DNA of 16,905 bases from the NCBI GenBank assembly GCA_044866075.1, contig JBIOTQ010000121.1, forward strand, positions 1-16,905, read 5' to 3'. This stretch comes from JBASRP01 sp044866075 (GTDB lineage Bacteria; Actinomycetota; AC-67). The translations under genes and the position numbers were made by a program. A model generated the notes under the pieces. The model saw nothing but the letters and a program-made list of their open reading frames with translations, searched no databases and had not been told where the DNA came from. Each line of letters opens with the position of its first letter. Within the stretch, counting starts at the first letter, position 1. This document shows positions 6,237-14,263 of this stretch, piece after piece.

Positions 6237-7076
6237 ATGGCCGTCACCATGAAGCAGTTGCTCGAAGCGGGCGTCCATTTCGGACACCAGACCCGCCGTT
6301 GGAACCCCAAGATGCGCCGCTTCATCTTCGGCGAGCGCAACGGGATCTACATCATCGATCTCGAGAGGACCGTCGACGGGATCGAGCGCGCGTATAGCTT
6401 CATCCGCGACATCGTCTCGCGCGGCGGGACGATCCTGTTCGTCGGAACCAAGAAACAGGCGCAGCAGATCGTCGACGACGAGGCGAAGCGTTGCGGCATG
6501 CCGCACGTGAACCAGCGCTGGCTCGGCGGGATGCTCACGAACTTCCAGACGATCTCGAAGCGCCTGTCGCGCCTGCGCGAGCTCGAGGCGATGGAAGCGA
6601 CCGGCGCGTTCGATGTGCTGCCGAAGAAGGAAGTCCTGAAGTTGCGTGCCGAGCGCGAGCGCCTCGAGAAGAACCTCTCCGGCATCCGCGAGATGACGAA
6701 GCTGCCGAGCGCGGTCTGGGTCGTCGACACGCGCAAGGAACACATCGCGGTGCAGGAGGCGCGCAAGCTCAACATCCCGGTGATCGCGCCGCTCGACACG
6801 AACTGTGATCCTGACGAGGTCGACTACCCGCTCCCCGGGAACGACGACGCCATCCGCGCGATCGCGCTCTTGACGCGCATCGTGTCGGACGCCGTGCTCG
6901 AGGGCCTCGGTTCCCGCGGGCCCGACGCCGGCGTCGAGGCGCCGCCCGAGCCGGAGCTGGCGCCGGAGGCGGAGCCGCTCGCCGAGTGGGAGCTGCAGCT
7001 CCTCGCCGAAGAGGAAGAGGAGAAGCGCCGCAAGGAGATCGAAGAAGAGGAGCGCAAGCGCGGCATGCTGCGCTGA
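6237..7076 (+). CDS. rpsB: 30S ribosomal protein S2
   Basis: 279 residues, ATG 6237 preceded by GGAGG at ideal spacing. Family landmarks are MKQLLEAGVHFGHQTRRWNPKM (5-26), FVGTKKQAQ (68-76), RWLGGMLTNFQTI (94-106), VVDTRKEHIAVQEA (162-175) and PGNDDAIRAI (200-209). S2 binds late in assembly of the small subunit and stabilises S1/mRNA contacts or the platform region. The globular domain ends near 226. A tail of about 50 residues follows: Pro/Glu-rich (231-249) then alternately acidic and basic (258-276), predicted as a charged helix. Extended S2 C-termini are common in Actinomycetota, though length and composition vary. It is the first gene of the rpsB-tsf-pyrH-frr-cdsA block. Confidence 0.98.
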   Translation: MAVTMKQLLEAGVHFGHQTRRWNPKMRRFIFGERNGIYIIDLERTVDGIERAYSFIRDIVSRGGTILFVGTKKQAQQIVDDEAKRCGMPHVNQRWLGGMLTNFQTISKRLSRLRELEAMEATGAFDVLPKKEVLKLRAERERLEKNLSGIREMTKLPSAVWVVDTRKEHIAVQEARKLNIPVIAPLDTNCDPDEVDYPLPGNDDAIRAIALLTRIVSDAVLEGLGSRGPDAGVEAPPEPELAPEAEPLAEWELQLLAEEEEEKRRKEIEEEERKRGMLR

Positions 7077-7095
7077 GCGCGACGAAAGGACATCC

Positions 7096-7710
7096 GTGCC
7101 CGAGATCACAGCGAAAGACGTTCAGAAGCTCCGGCAGGAAACCGGCGCCGGGATGATGGATTGCAAGCGAGCCCTGCAAGAGGCCGGCGGCGACATCGAG
7201 AAGGCGAAGGAGATCCTGCGCACGAAGTACGGCGCCAGGTCACAGAAACTCGCCGAGCGCAGCGCCGACGAGGGCGTGGTCGAGGCGTACCTCCACACGC
7301 CCGACCCGGGCATGCCGCCGAAGGTCGGCGTGCTCGTCGAGCTCAACTGCTCGACGGACTTCGTCGCGAAGACCGACGGCTTCCGCAAGCTCGCCCGCGA
7401 CATCGCGCTGCACATCGCCGCGGCACGCCCGGACTACCTCTCGCGCGAGGACGTGCCCGAGGACGTCGTCGAGCGCGAGCGCGCGATCGCCACGGAACAA
7501 GCGGCGGGCAAGCCGGCGCACATCGTGGAGAAGATCGTCGAGGGCCGTCTCAAGGACTGGTACGCCGAGCGCGTGCTCCTCGAGCAGATCCACATCCGCG
7601 ACGACAAAGGCAAGGAAACGATCCAGGACATGCTCGACAAGGCCACGGCCGAGGTCGGGGAGCCGGTGCGCGTCCGGCGGTTCGCGCGCTTCCGCGTCGG
7701 GGGCGAGTAG
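7096..7710 (+). CDS. tsf: Elongation factor Ts
   Basis: 204 residues from GTG 7096, with AAGGA 5 bases upstream. The N-terminal UBA-like domain (about 4-40; AKDVQKLRQETGAGMMDCKRAL) contacts the EF-Tu G domain. STDFVA at 86-91 is the conserved TDFVA motif whose residues insert next to the EF-Tu nucleotide site and release Mg2+. EF-Ts is the GDP/GTP exchange factor for EF-Tu. At 204 residues it is the short form with a single core subdomain, as in Thermus, rather than the approximately 270-280-residue form with two subdomains found in E. coli and many actinobacteria. Such short forms are generally thought to act as dimers; that is inferred here. It lies 19 bases after rpsB and abuts pyrH. Confidence 0.97.
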   Translation: MPEITAKDVQKLRQETGAGMMDCKRALQEAGGDIEKAKEILRTKYGARSQKLAERSADEGVVEAYLHTPDPGMPPKVGVLVELNCSTDFVAKTDGFRKLARDIALHIAAARPDYLSREDVPEDVVERERAIATEQAAGKPAHIVEKIVEGRLKDWYAERVLLEQIHIRDDKGKETIQDMLDKATAEVGEPVRVRRFARFRVGGE

Positions 7711-8433
7711 ATGGGCAAAGGCGCCTACCACCGGGTTCTGCTGAAGCTCTCCGGTGAGGCGTTCGCCGATTCCGATGCCGGGTTCGGCATCGATCCCCGC
7801 ATCGTCAACTCGCTCGCGGACCAGCTCCAGGAGGTCGTCCGCGAGCTCGGCATGCAGGTCGCCGTCGTCGTCGGCGGCGGAAACATCTTCCGCGGGACCT
7901 CCGCGCAAGCGCAGGGGATGGATCGTGCGCGCGCCGACTACATGGGCATGCTGGCCACGATCATCAATGCGCTCGCGCTCCAGGACGCGCTCGAAAACCG
8001 CGACGTCCCGACGCGCGTGCAGAGCGCGATCCAGATGACGCAGGTCGCGGAGCCGTACATCCCACGCCGCGCGGTTCGCCACCTGGAGAAGGGGCGCATC
8101 GTGATCTTCGCCGCGGGTATGGGAACGCCGTACTTCTCCACCGACACGACGGCCGCGCAGCGCGCGCTCGAGGTCGGCGCCGACGCGATCCTGAAGGCCA
8201 CCCGGGTCGACGGCGTGTACGACGCCGACCCGCGCACGAACCCCGACGCCACGAAGTTCGACCAACTGACCTATCTCGACGTCCTGCAACGAGGGCTCGG
8301 TGTCATGGACGCCACGGCCATCTCGCTGTGTATGGAGAACAAGCTGCCGATCATCGTGTTCAACCTGCAGGTGCCGGGGAACATCCGGCGCGCGCTCGAG
8401 GGCGAACCCATCGGGACCGTCGTGCACGGCTGA
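7711..8433 (+). CDS. pyrH: Uridylate kinase (UMP kinase)
   Basis: 240 residues, typical length. The ATG directly follows the tsf stop with no gap, and GGGGGCGAG just upstream can serve as ribosome-binding site. The amino-acid-kinase fold shows KLSGE (12-16), GGGNIFRG (55-62), DRARADYMGMLAT (71-83) and, later, GTPYFSTDTTAAQRA and KATRVDGVYDADPR. PyrH phosphorylates UMP to UDP with ATP in pyrimidine nucleotide synthesis. Bacterial PyrH is a hexamer regulated by GTP and UTP. Its place between tsf and frr is the standard bacterial arrangement. Confidence 0.98.
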   Translation: MGKGAYHRVLLKLSGEAFADSDAGFGIDPRIVNSLADQLQEVVRELGMQVAVVVGGGNIFRGTSAQAQGMDRARADYMGMLATIINALALQDALENRDVPTRVQSAIQMTQVAEPYIPRRAVRHLEKGRIVIFAAGMGTPYFSTDTTAAQRALEVGADAILKATRVDGVYDADPRTNPDATKFDQLTYLDVLQRGLGVMDATAISLCMENKLPIIVFNLQVPGNIRRALEGEPIGTVVHG

Positions 8434-8436
8434 GCG

Positions 8437-8452
8437 CGGCCGGCGGCGGCCG
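8437..8452 (+). other. Intercistronic GC hairpin between pyrH and frr
   Basis: CGGCCG (8437-8442), loop GCGG, CGGCCG (8447-8452): a perfect 6-bp stem in the 36-base gap. It ends just before the strong frr ribosome-binding site (GGAGG 8458-8462). No U-tract follows, so termination is unlikely. It may stabilise or process the polycistronic mRNA. Confidence 0.45.
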
Positions 8453-8469
8453 GTGGGGGAGGAGAGGTC

Positions 8470-9027
8470 ATGATCGACCAGGCGATGAAACAGTCGGATC
8501 AGAAGATGCAGAAGGCGATCGAGGTCGCGCGCGAGGAATTCGGCGGCGTGCGGACGGGCCGGGCCTCGCCGCAGCTGCTGCAGCGCCTGACCGTCGACTA
8601 CTACGGCTCGCAGACGCCGCTCCAACAGCTGGCGTCGTTCTCGGTCCCGGAGCCGCGCCTCCTCGTCATCCATCCCTACGACCGCAACGCGATGTCCTCG
8701 ATCGAGAAGGCGATCATGACGAGCGACCTCGGACTCAATCCGTCGAACGACGGGACGGTGATCCGTCTGAACTTCCCGCCGCTCACCGAGGAGCGCCGCA
8801 AGGAGCTCATCAAGGTCGTACGCGAACGCGCGGAAGAGGCGCGGGTCTCGGTGCGCAACATCCGCCGGCACACGAAGGACGAGATCGAGAGGGACATCAA
8901 GGCCGGCAAGGTCTCCGAGGACGACGGACACCGCGCCGAGAAGGAGCTGCAGAAGCTCACCGACAAGTACGTCGCCGAGATCGACCAGATGCTCGAGCGC
9001 AAAGAGCACGAGCTGACGGAGGTCTGA
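8470..9027 (+). CDS. frr: Ribosome recycling factor
   Basis: 185 residues, exactly the family size. GGAGG (8458-8462) is 7 bases before the ATG. Domain I helices frame a small domain II (about 30-105). Signatures include GGVRTGRASPQLL (25-37), VDYYGSQTPLQQLA (42-55), NDGTVIRLNFPPLTEERRKEL (93-113) and the C-terminal KELQKLTDKYVAEID helix. RRF works with EF-G to split post-termination 70S ribosomes. The position in rpsB-tsf-pyrH-frr is conserved across bacteria. Confidence 0.98.
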   Translation: MIDQAMKQSDQKMQKAIEVAREEFGGVRTGRASPQLLQRLTVDYYGSQTPLQQLASFSVPEPRLLVIHPYDRNAMSSIEKAIMTSDLGLNPSNDGTVIRLNFPPLTEERRKELIKVVRERAEEARVSVRNIRRHTKDEIERDIKAGKVSEDDGHRAEKELQKLTDKYVAEIDQMLERKEHELTEV

Positions 9028-9045
9028 GCCCGGCGGCGCGGGCTC
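9026..9045 (+). other. Intercistronic GC hairpin between frr and cdsA
   Basis: GAGCCCG (9026-9032), loop GCGGCG, CGGGCTC (9039-9045): a perfect 7-bp stem beginning inside the frr stop codon and ending 5 bases before the cdsA ATG. cdsA has no clear Shine-Dalgarno there. The hairpin may therefore influence cdsA translation or mRNA processing. No U-tract follows. Confidence 0.45.
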
Positions 9046-9050
9046 GGGCC

Positions 9051-9914
9051 ATGCAACCGCTGCCGATGGACGATGCTCCCCAGGAGGAGCCGGGGGCGGG
9101 GTCGAGCAAGGGCGCGGGCCGGAACCTCCCCGTCGCGATCGCGACCGGACTGAGTCTCGCCGGACTCGTGTTCGGGACCCTCTTCTGGCGTCCCGCCGCG
9201 TGGTTCGTCCTCGTCGCCGTCGTGCTTCTTCTCGCCCAGTACGAGCTGTATTCCGTGCTCGCGAAGCGCGGGTTCCGCCCGGCGACGCCGCTCGGCCTGG
9301 CCGGCGGCGCGGTCGTGCTCGCCGGCGCCTACTGGCGCGGGACGCAGGCGCTGTCGTTCGGCGTAATGCTGACGCTGATCGGGGCGTTCCTCTGGTTCTT
9401 CGTCGACGCGAACCGCGACCGCGTGGCGGTGAGCATCGCCGCGACGGTCTTCGGCGTCGTCTACGTGCCGATGCTCGGCGCGCACGCGATCCTGATGCGT
9501 TCGCTCCCCGACGGGATCGCGCTGACGATCGCTTTCATCGGCGCGGTCGCCTTCTACGACATCGGCGCGTACGCCTCGGGATCGTTCTTCGGCAAGCACA
9601 AGATCGCGCCCGACGTCAGTCCCTCGAAGACGTGGGAGGGCGCGGCCGGCGCAACGATCTTCGTTTTCTTCATGGCGCTGATCATCGGGCCGCACCTCGG
9701 TCCGCTCGACATCGGATCATCCGCGTTGCTCGCGGCCGCGGCCTCCGTGCTCGCGCCGGTCGGAGACCTGGCGGAATCGATGCTGAAGCGCGACCTCGAC
9801 GTCAAAGACATGGGGACGATCTTCCCGGGCCACGGCGGTGCCTTGGACCGGGTCGATGCGCTGCTGTTCGTGGCGCCGGCGGTCTACTGGCTGTATCGCA
9901 TCGTCGTTCTCTAG
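9051..9914 (+). CDS. cdsA: Phosphatidate cytidylyltransferase (CDP-diacylglycerol synthase)
   Basis: 287 residues from ATG 9051. A second ATG at 9066 is possible, and neither has a good Shine-Dalgarno. After a polar N-terminus of about 25 residues come roughly seven to eight hydrophobic segments, as expected for this integral membrane enzyme. The SPSKTWEG segment and the CDP-alcohol family signature starting SMLKRDLDVKD and running to PGHGGALDRVD (about 243-269) are intact. Its Lys/Asp residues bind metal and CTP. CdsA makes CDP-diacylglycerol from phosphatidic acid and CTP for all phospholipid head groups, phosphatidylinositol included. It closes the translation block. The next gene is not the usual dxr or rlmN. 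Confidence 0.95.
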   Translation: MQPLPMDDAPQEEPGAGSSKGAGRNLPVAIATGLSLAGLVFGTLFWRPAAWFVLVAVVLLLAQYELYSVLAKRGFRPATPLGLAGGAVVLAGAYWRGTQALSFGVMLTLIGAFLWFFVDANRDRVAVSIAATVFGVVYVPMLGAHAILMRSLPDGIALTIAFIGAVAFYDIGAYASGSFFGKHKIAPDVSPSKTWEGAAGATIFVFFMALIIGPHLGPLDIGSSALLAAAASVLAPVGDLAESMLKRDLDVKDMGTIFPGHGGALDRVDALLFVAPAVYWLYRIVVL

Positions 9915-9943
9915 GCATCGAGCCGTCGCCGGCGGAGACCTCC

Positions 9944-9949
9944 TAGACT
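9944..9949 (+). promoter_or_regulatory. Candidate leaderless -10 element for the cyclase gene (TAGACT)
   Basis: TAGACT ends exactly 7 bases before the A of the ATG at 9957. That is the distance expected if transcription starts on the start codon itself. There is no Shine-Dalgarno near the ATG. No recognisable -35 lies 16-19 bases upstream. Confidence 0.45.
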
Positions 9950-9956
9950 CGCTCTC

Positions 9957-12900
9957 ATGCCGATCAGCTCCGGGCAGATGCGGAAGACGGTCACCGTCCT
10001 CTTCTGCGACGTCACCGGCTCAACCGCGCTCGGCGAGCAGCTCGATCCGGAGTCCCTTCGCGAGGTGATCCAAGGATACTTCGCCGAGATGCGTGCGGTG
10101 ATCGAGCGGCACGGCGGCACGATCGAGAAGTTCATCGGCGACGCCGTCATGGCCGTGTTCGGGGTTCCGCGCGTTCACGAAGACGACGCGCTGCGCGCCG
10201 TCCGCGCCGCGGCCGAGATGCAGGGCGCGCTGGCCGAGGCGAACGAGCGTTTCGAGCGCGAGGTCGGGGTCCGCATCCAAGCACGGATCGGCGTGAATAC
10301 CGGCGAGGTAATAGCCGGCGATCCGACCGACGAAGGTTCCTCGTTCGTCTCCGGCGACGCCGTCAACGTCGCGGCGCGGTTGCAGCAATCGGCGGAGCCC
10401 GGCGACGTGGTGCTCGGCGAGGCGACCTACCGTCTGGTCCGCGCCGCCGTGATCGGCGAGCCGCTCGTGCCGCTGGCGGCGAAGGGCAAGTCCGAGCCGC
10501 TCGTCGCGTACCGGCTCGTCGTCGTCGATCCGGGCGGCGAGATGTTGCCGCGACGTCTCGACGCGCCGCTCGTCGGGCGTGAGGCCGAGCTCGCGGCGCT
10601 GAAGCAGGCGTTCGACGACGTCGTGACGTCGAATGGCTGCCGACTCGTCACGGTGGTGGGGTCCGCCGGGCTCGGGAAGTCGCGGCTGGCGCACGAGTTC
10701 CTTGCGAAAGTCGGCAGCGATGCGCGCGTCCTCCGCGGACGCTGTTTGCCCTACGGCGAAGGCATCACCTTCTGGCCCATCGCAGAGATCCTCGAGGAAT
10801 CCGCCGGGATCCAGAGTGACGACTCGCCCTCCGACGCGCGCGCGAAGATCGACGCTCTCCTGCCGGAAGAGCACAAACCGCTCGGTGAACGACTGAGCGC
10901 GGTCCTCGGCGCCGGTGAGGTATCCGGCTCGATCCAGGAGACGTTCCTCGCCGTGCGCCGCCTCCTCGAGGTGCTCGCCGCAGCTCGGCCGGTGGTCGTC
11001 CTCTTCGACGACATCCAGTGGGCCGAGGACGCGTTCACCGACCTGATCCAATACCTCACGTCGTTCACGGCGGCGCCGCTCCTGCTGCTGTGTCTGGCCC
11101 GCCCAGAGCTGCTCGAAGCGCGCCCGGACTGGGCTCAGGTGGGCGCCGTCATCCGTCTGCAGCCACTCGACCCCGCCGAGAGCGGCACGCTCATCGCGAA
11201 CCTGCTCGGCGTCGGGGCGACCCCCAGCGAGCTGGCGGCAACGATCAAGCGCGCGGCCGAAGGCAACCCGCTTTTCATCGAGGAGATGCTGCGTATGCTC
11301 GTCGATCAAGGGGTTCTCGTCCGCGGCGACGACGGGTGGGCCGTCGCGGGCGATCTTGCCGGCCTCGGCCGCCCCGAAACGGTTCAGGCGGTTATCGCCG
11401 CCCGGCTCGACGGCCTTGATGCCGGTGAACGTAGCGTGCTCCAGACCGCCTCGGTGATCGGAGAGGTCTTCTGGTGGAACGCCGTCGCGGATCTCACCGA
11501 GGACATCGCCGCGGTCGAGGTGGCGCGCCGCCTCCAAGCTCTCGTGCGGAAAGACCTGATCCGTCCGGACCCGTCGACGTTCTTCAGCGAAGACGCCTTC
11601 CGCTTCGGACACCTTTTGATCCGCGACGTCGCGTACGAGTCTCTGCCGAAGAAGGCGCGAGCGGAGCTCCACGAACGCTTCTCGCGGTGGGTCGATCAGA
11701 GGGCCGCGCAACGGACCGCCGAATACGACGAGATCATCGGGTATCACATAGAGAAGGCCTACCGGTATCTCACCGAGCTCGGTCGGGCGGACGAGCGCAC
11801 CGCGACGCTCGCAGACGCGGCGGCGACGCGACTGACGTCGGCGGGGCAACGGAGCTTCGACGGGGGAGACATGGGGGCCGCCGCGTCTCTGCTCTCCCGG
11901 GCGGCATCGTTGCGTGACGAAAGCGACCCGCGACGCATCTCCGTGCTCATCGTTCTGTCCAAGGTTCACGAGATGGCCGGACGCTTCGACGAAGCGTCCG
12001 AGGGGGCCCTGGAAGCGACGCGGCTCGCGCGCACCCTCGGGGATCGCGGCGCCGAGACGCGCGCCGTGCTCGCGGACGCGTTCGTCCGTCTGATCCGAAG
12101 TGCGGAGATGACCCACGAGGACTTCATCGGGGTGGTCGATCCCGCCCAGCGCACCTTTGAAGAGATCGGCGACGATTCGGGTCTCGCGGAGGCCCTACGG
12201 TACCGAGCGATCATCGATGTCTGGGCCGGACAGATGGCGGTCGCTATCGATCGTTTCGAGAGATCGATCGAGGCAGCCACGCGAACCGGCGACCGCCGGG
12301 CCGCGAAGGAGGCCTGGCACTGGTTGGCGCTGGCCATGACCGAAGGCGCGACTCCCGTCGACGAGGCGATCGAACGCATCGAGCGGAACTTCGAAGAGGT
12401 CGGAAGTACCTCATGGCGGCAGATCCATCGGCTCGCCGACCTGCGCTCGATGCGGGGAGACGCATCGACGGCCCGCGCGCACGTCGCGCACGCGATCCAG
12501 CGCGCCGAAGAGATGGGGATGGAGCTGGACCTCGCCGGCGGGATGTTGCGAGCGTCGGGTGATGTCGCCTACCGAGCGGGTGACCTCGAGTTGGCCGAGC
12601 GCGAGCTGCGACGCGCGGTCGAGATCCTGCAGCGGATCGACGACAAGGGGCATCTCGCGAGCGTCGCGCCGGATCTCGCCCGCGTGCTCCTCGCGACGCC
12701 GGGACGTGAGAGCGAAGCGCTCTCCGCTGCGCAGCTCGCCGAAGATTCGTCGATCGAAGACGACGCCGATGCCCAGGTCCGATGGCGCTCGCAGAAAGGC
12801 CGCGCGCTGTTCCGGCTGGGGCAGGAGGCCGAGGGGGAGCGACTCGTGCGCGACGCCGTCGAGCGCGGCTGGCGGACGGACTACTTCAAGCTCCGCGCGG

Positions 12901-13079
12901 TGCCGCTCGAGGCGCTGGGCGAGATCCTCCAACGCAGCGGTCGCGCCGACGAAGCGGCGGACGCGTTCGGCCGGGCGATCACGGCGTACGAGGCAAAAGG
13001 CGACGCGGTCGACGCCGATCTCGTCCGCCGGATGGCGGCGACCGAAGCGGCCGGCGAGACCGGGCGGGCTCCCCGGTAG
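9957..13079 (+). CDS. Class III adenylate/guanylate cyclase fused to AAA ATPase and TPR-like repeats
   Basis: 1040 residues. The N-terminal cyclase homology domain (about 9-185) has metal ligands Asp18 (FCDVTGST) and Asp62 (KFIGDAVMAVFG), Lys58, and transition-state residues Asn137 and Arg141 (GDAVNVAARL). The position seven before Asn137, Asp or Thr in classic adenylate cyclases, is Phe130, so nucleotide specificity is open. The STAND/AAA_16-type ATPase domain (about 203-460) starts GREAELAALKQAF, with Walker A GSAGLGKS at 235-242 and Walker B VVVLFDD at 346-352. From about 580 to 1035 the protein is Ala/Arg/Glu-rich helical repeats of TPR type. No C-terminal DNA-binding domain, signal peptide or membrane segment is seen, so it is probably cytoplasmic. 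The architecture is known in actinobacteria and other soil bacteria, with mostly unknown ligands. The ATG at 9957 lacks a Shine-Dalgarno and follows a TAGACT element. Codon use looks like the neighbours'. Confidence 0.9.
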   Translation: MPISSGQMRKTVTVLFCDVTGSTALGEQLDPESLREVIQGYFAEMRAVIERHGGTIEKFIGDAVMAVFGVPRVHEDDALRAVRAAAEMQGALAEANERFEREVGVRIQARIGVNTGEVIAGDPTDEGSSFVSGDAVNVAARLQQSAEPGDVVLGEATYRLVRAAVIGEPLVPLAAKGKSEPLVAYRLVVVDPGGEMLPRRLDAPLVGREAELAALKQAFDDVVTSNGCRLVTVVGSAGLGKSRLAHEFLAKVGSDARVLRGRCLPYGEGITFWPIAEILEESAGIQSDDSPSDARAKIDALLPEEHKPLGERLSAVLGAGEVSGSIQETFLAVRRLLEVLAAARPVVVLFDDIQWAEDAFTDLIQYLTSFTAAPLLLLCLARPELLEARPDWAQVGAVIRLQPLDPAESGTLIANLLGVGATPSELAATIKRAAEGNPLFIEEMLRMLVDQGVLVRGDDGWAVAGDLAGLGRPETVQAVIAARLDGLDAGERSVLQTASVIGEVFWWNAVADLTEDIAAVEVARRLQALVRKDLIRPDPSTFFSEDAFRFGHLLIRDVAYESLPKKARAELHERFSRWVDQRAAQRTAEYDEIIGYHIEKAYRYLTELGRADERTATLADAAATRLTSAGQRSFDGGDMGAAASLLSRAASLRDESDPRRISVLIVLSKVHEMAGRFDEASEGALEATRLARTLGDRGAETRAVLADAFVRLIRSAEMTHEDFIGVVDPAQRTFEEIGDDSGLAEALRYRAIIDVWAGQMAVAIDRFERSIEAATRTGDRRAAKEAWHWLALAMTEGATPVDEAIERIERNFEEVGSTSWRQIHRLADLRSMRGDASTARAHVAHAIQRAEEMGMELDLAGGMLRASGDVAYRAGDLELAERELRRAVEILQRIDDKGHLASVAPDLARVLLATPGRESEALSAAQLAEDSSIEDDADAQVRWRSQKGRALFRLGQEAEGERLVRDAVERGWRTDYFKLRAVPLEALGEILQRSGRADEAADAFGRAITAYEAKGDAVDADLVRRMAATEAAGETGRAPR

Positions 13080-13126
13080 CGCGACGCGTCTCAGCACCCT
13101 CTCAGGTGGGATGGCAGGATGATGGC

Positions 13127-14263
13127 GTGAAGCGGATGTCGCTCCTCGGTTGCACCGGCTCGATCGGCACCCAAACGCTCGATGTGGTGCGCAAACACCC
13201 CGACCGGTTCTCGGTGGCGGCGCTGGTCGCCGGCTCGAACGCCGAGCTGTTCGCGGCCCAGGTCGACGAGTTCCGGCCGGGCCTCGCGGTTCTCGCCGAT
13301 GGCGAGATCGACGCACCGGACGGTACCGAGTTCCGCACGGGGCGGGACGCGGTCGTGGAAGCGGCCGCCTACGCGGACGCCGACATCGTGGTGAACGCCC
13401 TCGTCGGGTCGGCAGGCTTGCGTCCGACCCTCGCCGCCTTGGACGCGGGCAAGACTGTGGCGCTCGCGAACAAGGAGTCCTTGATCGCGGGCGGCGACCT
13501 CGTCATGCGCCGCGTGCTCGACACGCCGGAGCGTCTGCTCCCCGTCGACAGCGAACACTCCGCGGTCTTCCAGTGCCTCGCCGGGAACCGCATGCTCGAC
13601 GTGCGTCGCGTGATCCTCACGGCGTCGGGCGGACCGTTCCGGGGACGCAGCGCCGCCGAGCTCGAGGACGTCACCGTCGAGCAGGCGCTCGAGCATCCGA
13701 CCTGGCGGATGGGCCGCAGGATCACGGTCGACTCCGCCACGCTCATGAACAAGGGATTCGAGGCGATCGAGGCCCACCATCTGTTCCGCGTGCCCATCGA
13801 CCGCGTCGAGCTCGTCGTCCATCCGCAGTCGATCGTTCACGGGATCGTCGAGTACCTCGACGGGTCGTGCATCGCTCAGGCGGCGAACCCCGACATGAGG
13901 TTGCCCCTACAGATCGCGCTGGCGTGGCCCGAGCGGTTGCCGGACGGCGCAGAGCCGATGGACTGGTCGCAGCTCGGCGCGCTCGGCTTCGAGCCGCTCG
14001 ACTCGTCGACGTTCCCTTGTCCCGGGCTCGCGATCGACGCCGCCCGTCGCGGCGGCACCTACCCCTGCGTGCTCAACGCCGCCGACGAGGAAGCGGTCGA
14101 GGCGTTCCTGTCCGAGCGTCTCAAGTTCGGGGATATCCCGCGCGTGGTCGAGAGCGTCCTCGATCGTCACACATCCGTGGCCGAGCCGACGCTGGAAGAC
14201 GTCCTCGCGGCGGAGGAGTGGGCGCGCGCCGAAGCGAGGTCCGCGATCGGAGCCCGCGCGTGA
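13127..14263 (+). CDS. dxr: 1-deoxy-D-xylulose 5-phosphate reductoisomerase
   Basis: 378 residues from GTG 13127, giving MKRMSLLGCTGSIG, the usual DXR start; AGGA (13116-13119) is 7 bases upstream. ATG 13136 would cut into the NADPH-binding strand. NADPH loop GCTGSIG is at 8-14 (Cys where Ser is usual). Further motifs are LANKESLIAGG, the metal/substrate motif PVDSEHSA (DSEH at 141-144), TASGGPF, WRMG, VDSATLMNKG, EAHHLF and VHPQS. DXR converts DXP to MEP, the first committed step of the MEP isoprenoid pathway and the target of fosmidomycin. It overlaps rseP by four bases (GTGA) and sits 47 bases after the cyclase gene, where no terminator is seen. Confidence 0.97.
   Translation: MKRMSLLGCTGSIGTQTLDVVRKHPDRFSVAALVAGSNAELFAAQVDEFRPGLAVLADGEIDAPDGTEFRTGRDAVVEAAAYADADIVVNALVGSAGLRPTLAALDAGKTVALANKESLIAGGDLVMRRVLDTPERLLPVDSEHSAVFQCLAGNRMLDVRRVILTASGGPFRGRSAAELEDVTVEQALEHPTWRMGRRITVDSATLMNKGFEAIEAHHLFRVPIDRVELVVHPQSIVHGIVEYLDGSCIAQAANPDMRLPLQIALAWPERLPDGAEPMDWSQLGALGFEPLDSSTFPCPGLAIDAARRGGTYPCVLNAADEEAVEAFLSERLKFGDIPRVVESVLDRHTSVAEPTLEDVLAAEEWARAEARSAIGARA

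Noticed and set aside
7240..9009. 589-codon - strand frame across tsf, pyrH and frr
   Set aside because: It runs across three well-supported + strand genes and their gaps and gives an Arg/Asp/Leu-rich product without motifs, typical of shadow frames in GC-rich DNA.
10020..12116. 698-codon open frame on the - strand opposite the cyclase gene
   Set aside because: High third-position GC opens long antisense frames. The + strand frame has coherent cyclase, Walker and repeat motifs, and the antisense product has none.
9957..13079. Cyclase-STAND ATPase as a nucleotide-signalling defence system
   Set aside because: No effector gene (nuclease, membrane pore, NADase) lies beside it; the neighbours are core metabolic genes, and this architecture is known outside defence islands.
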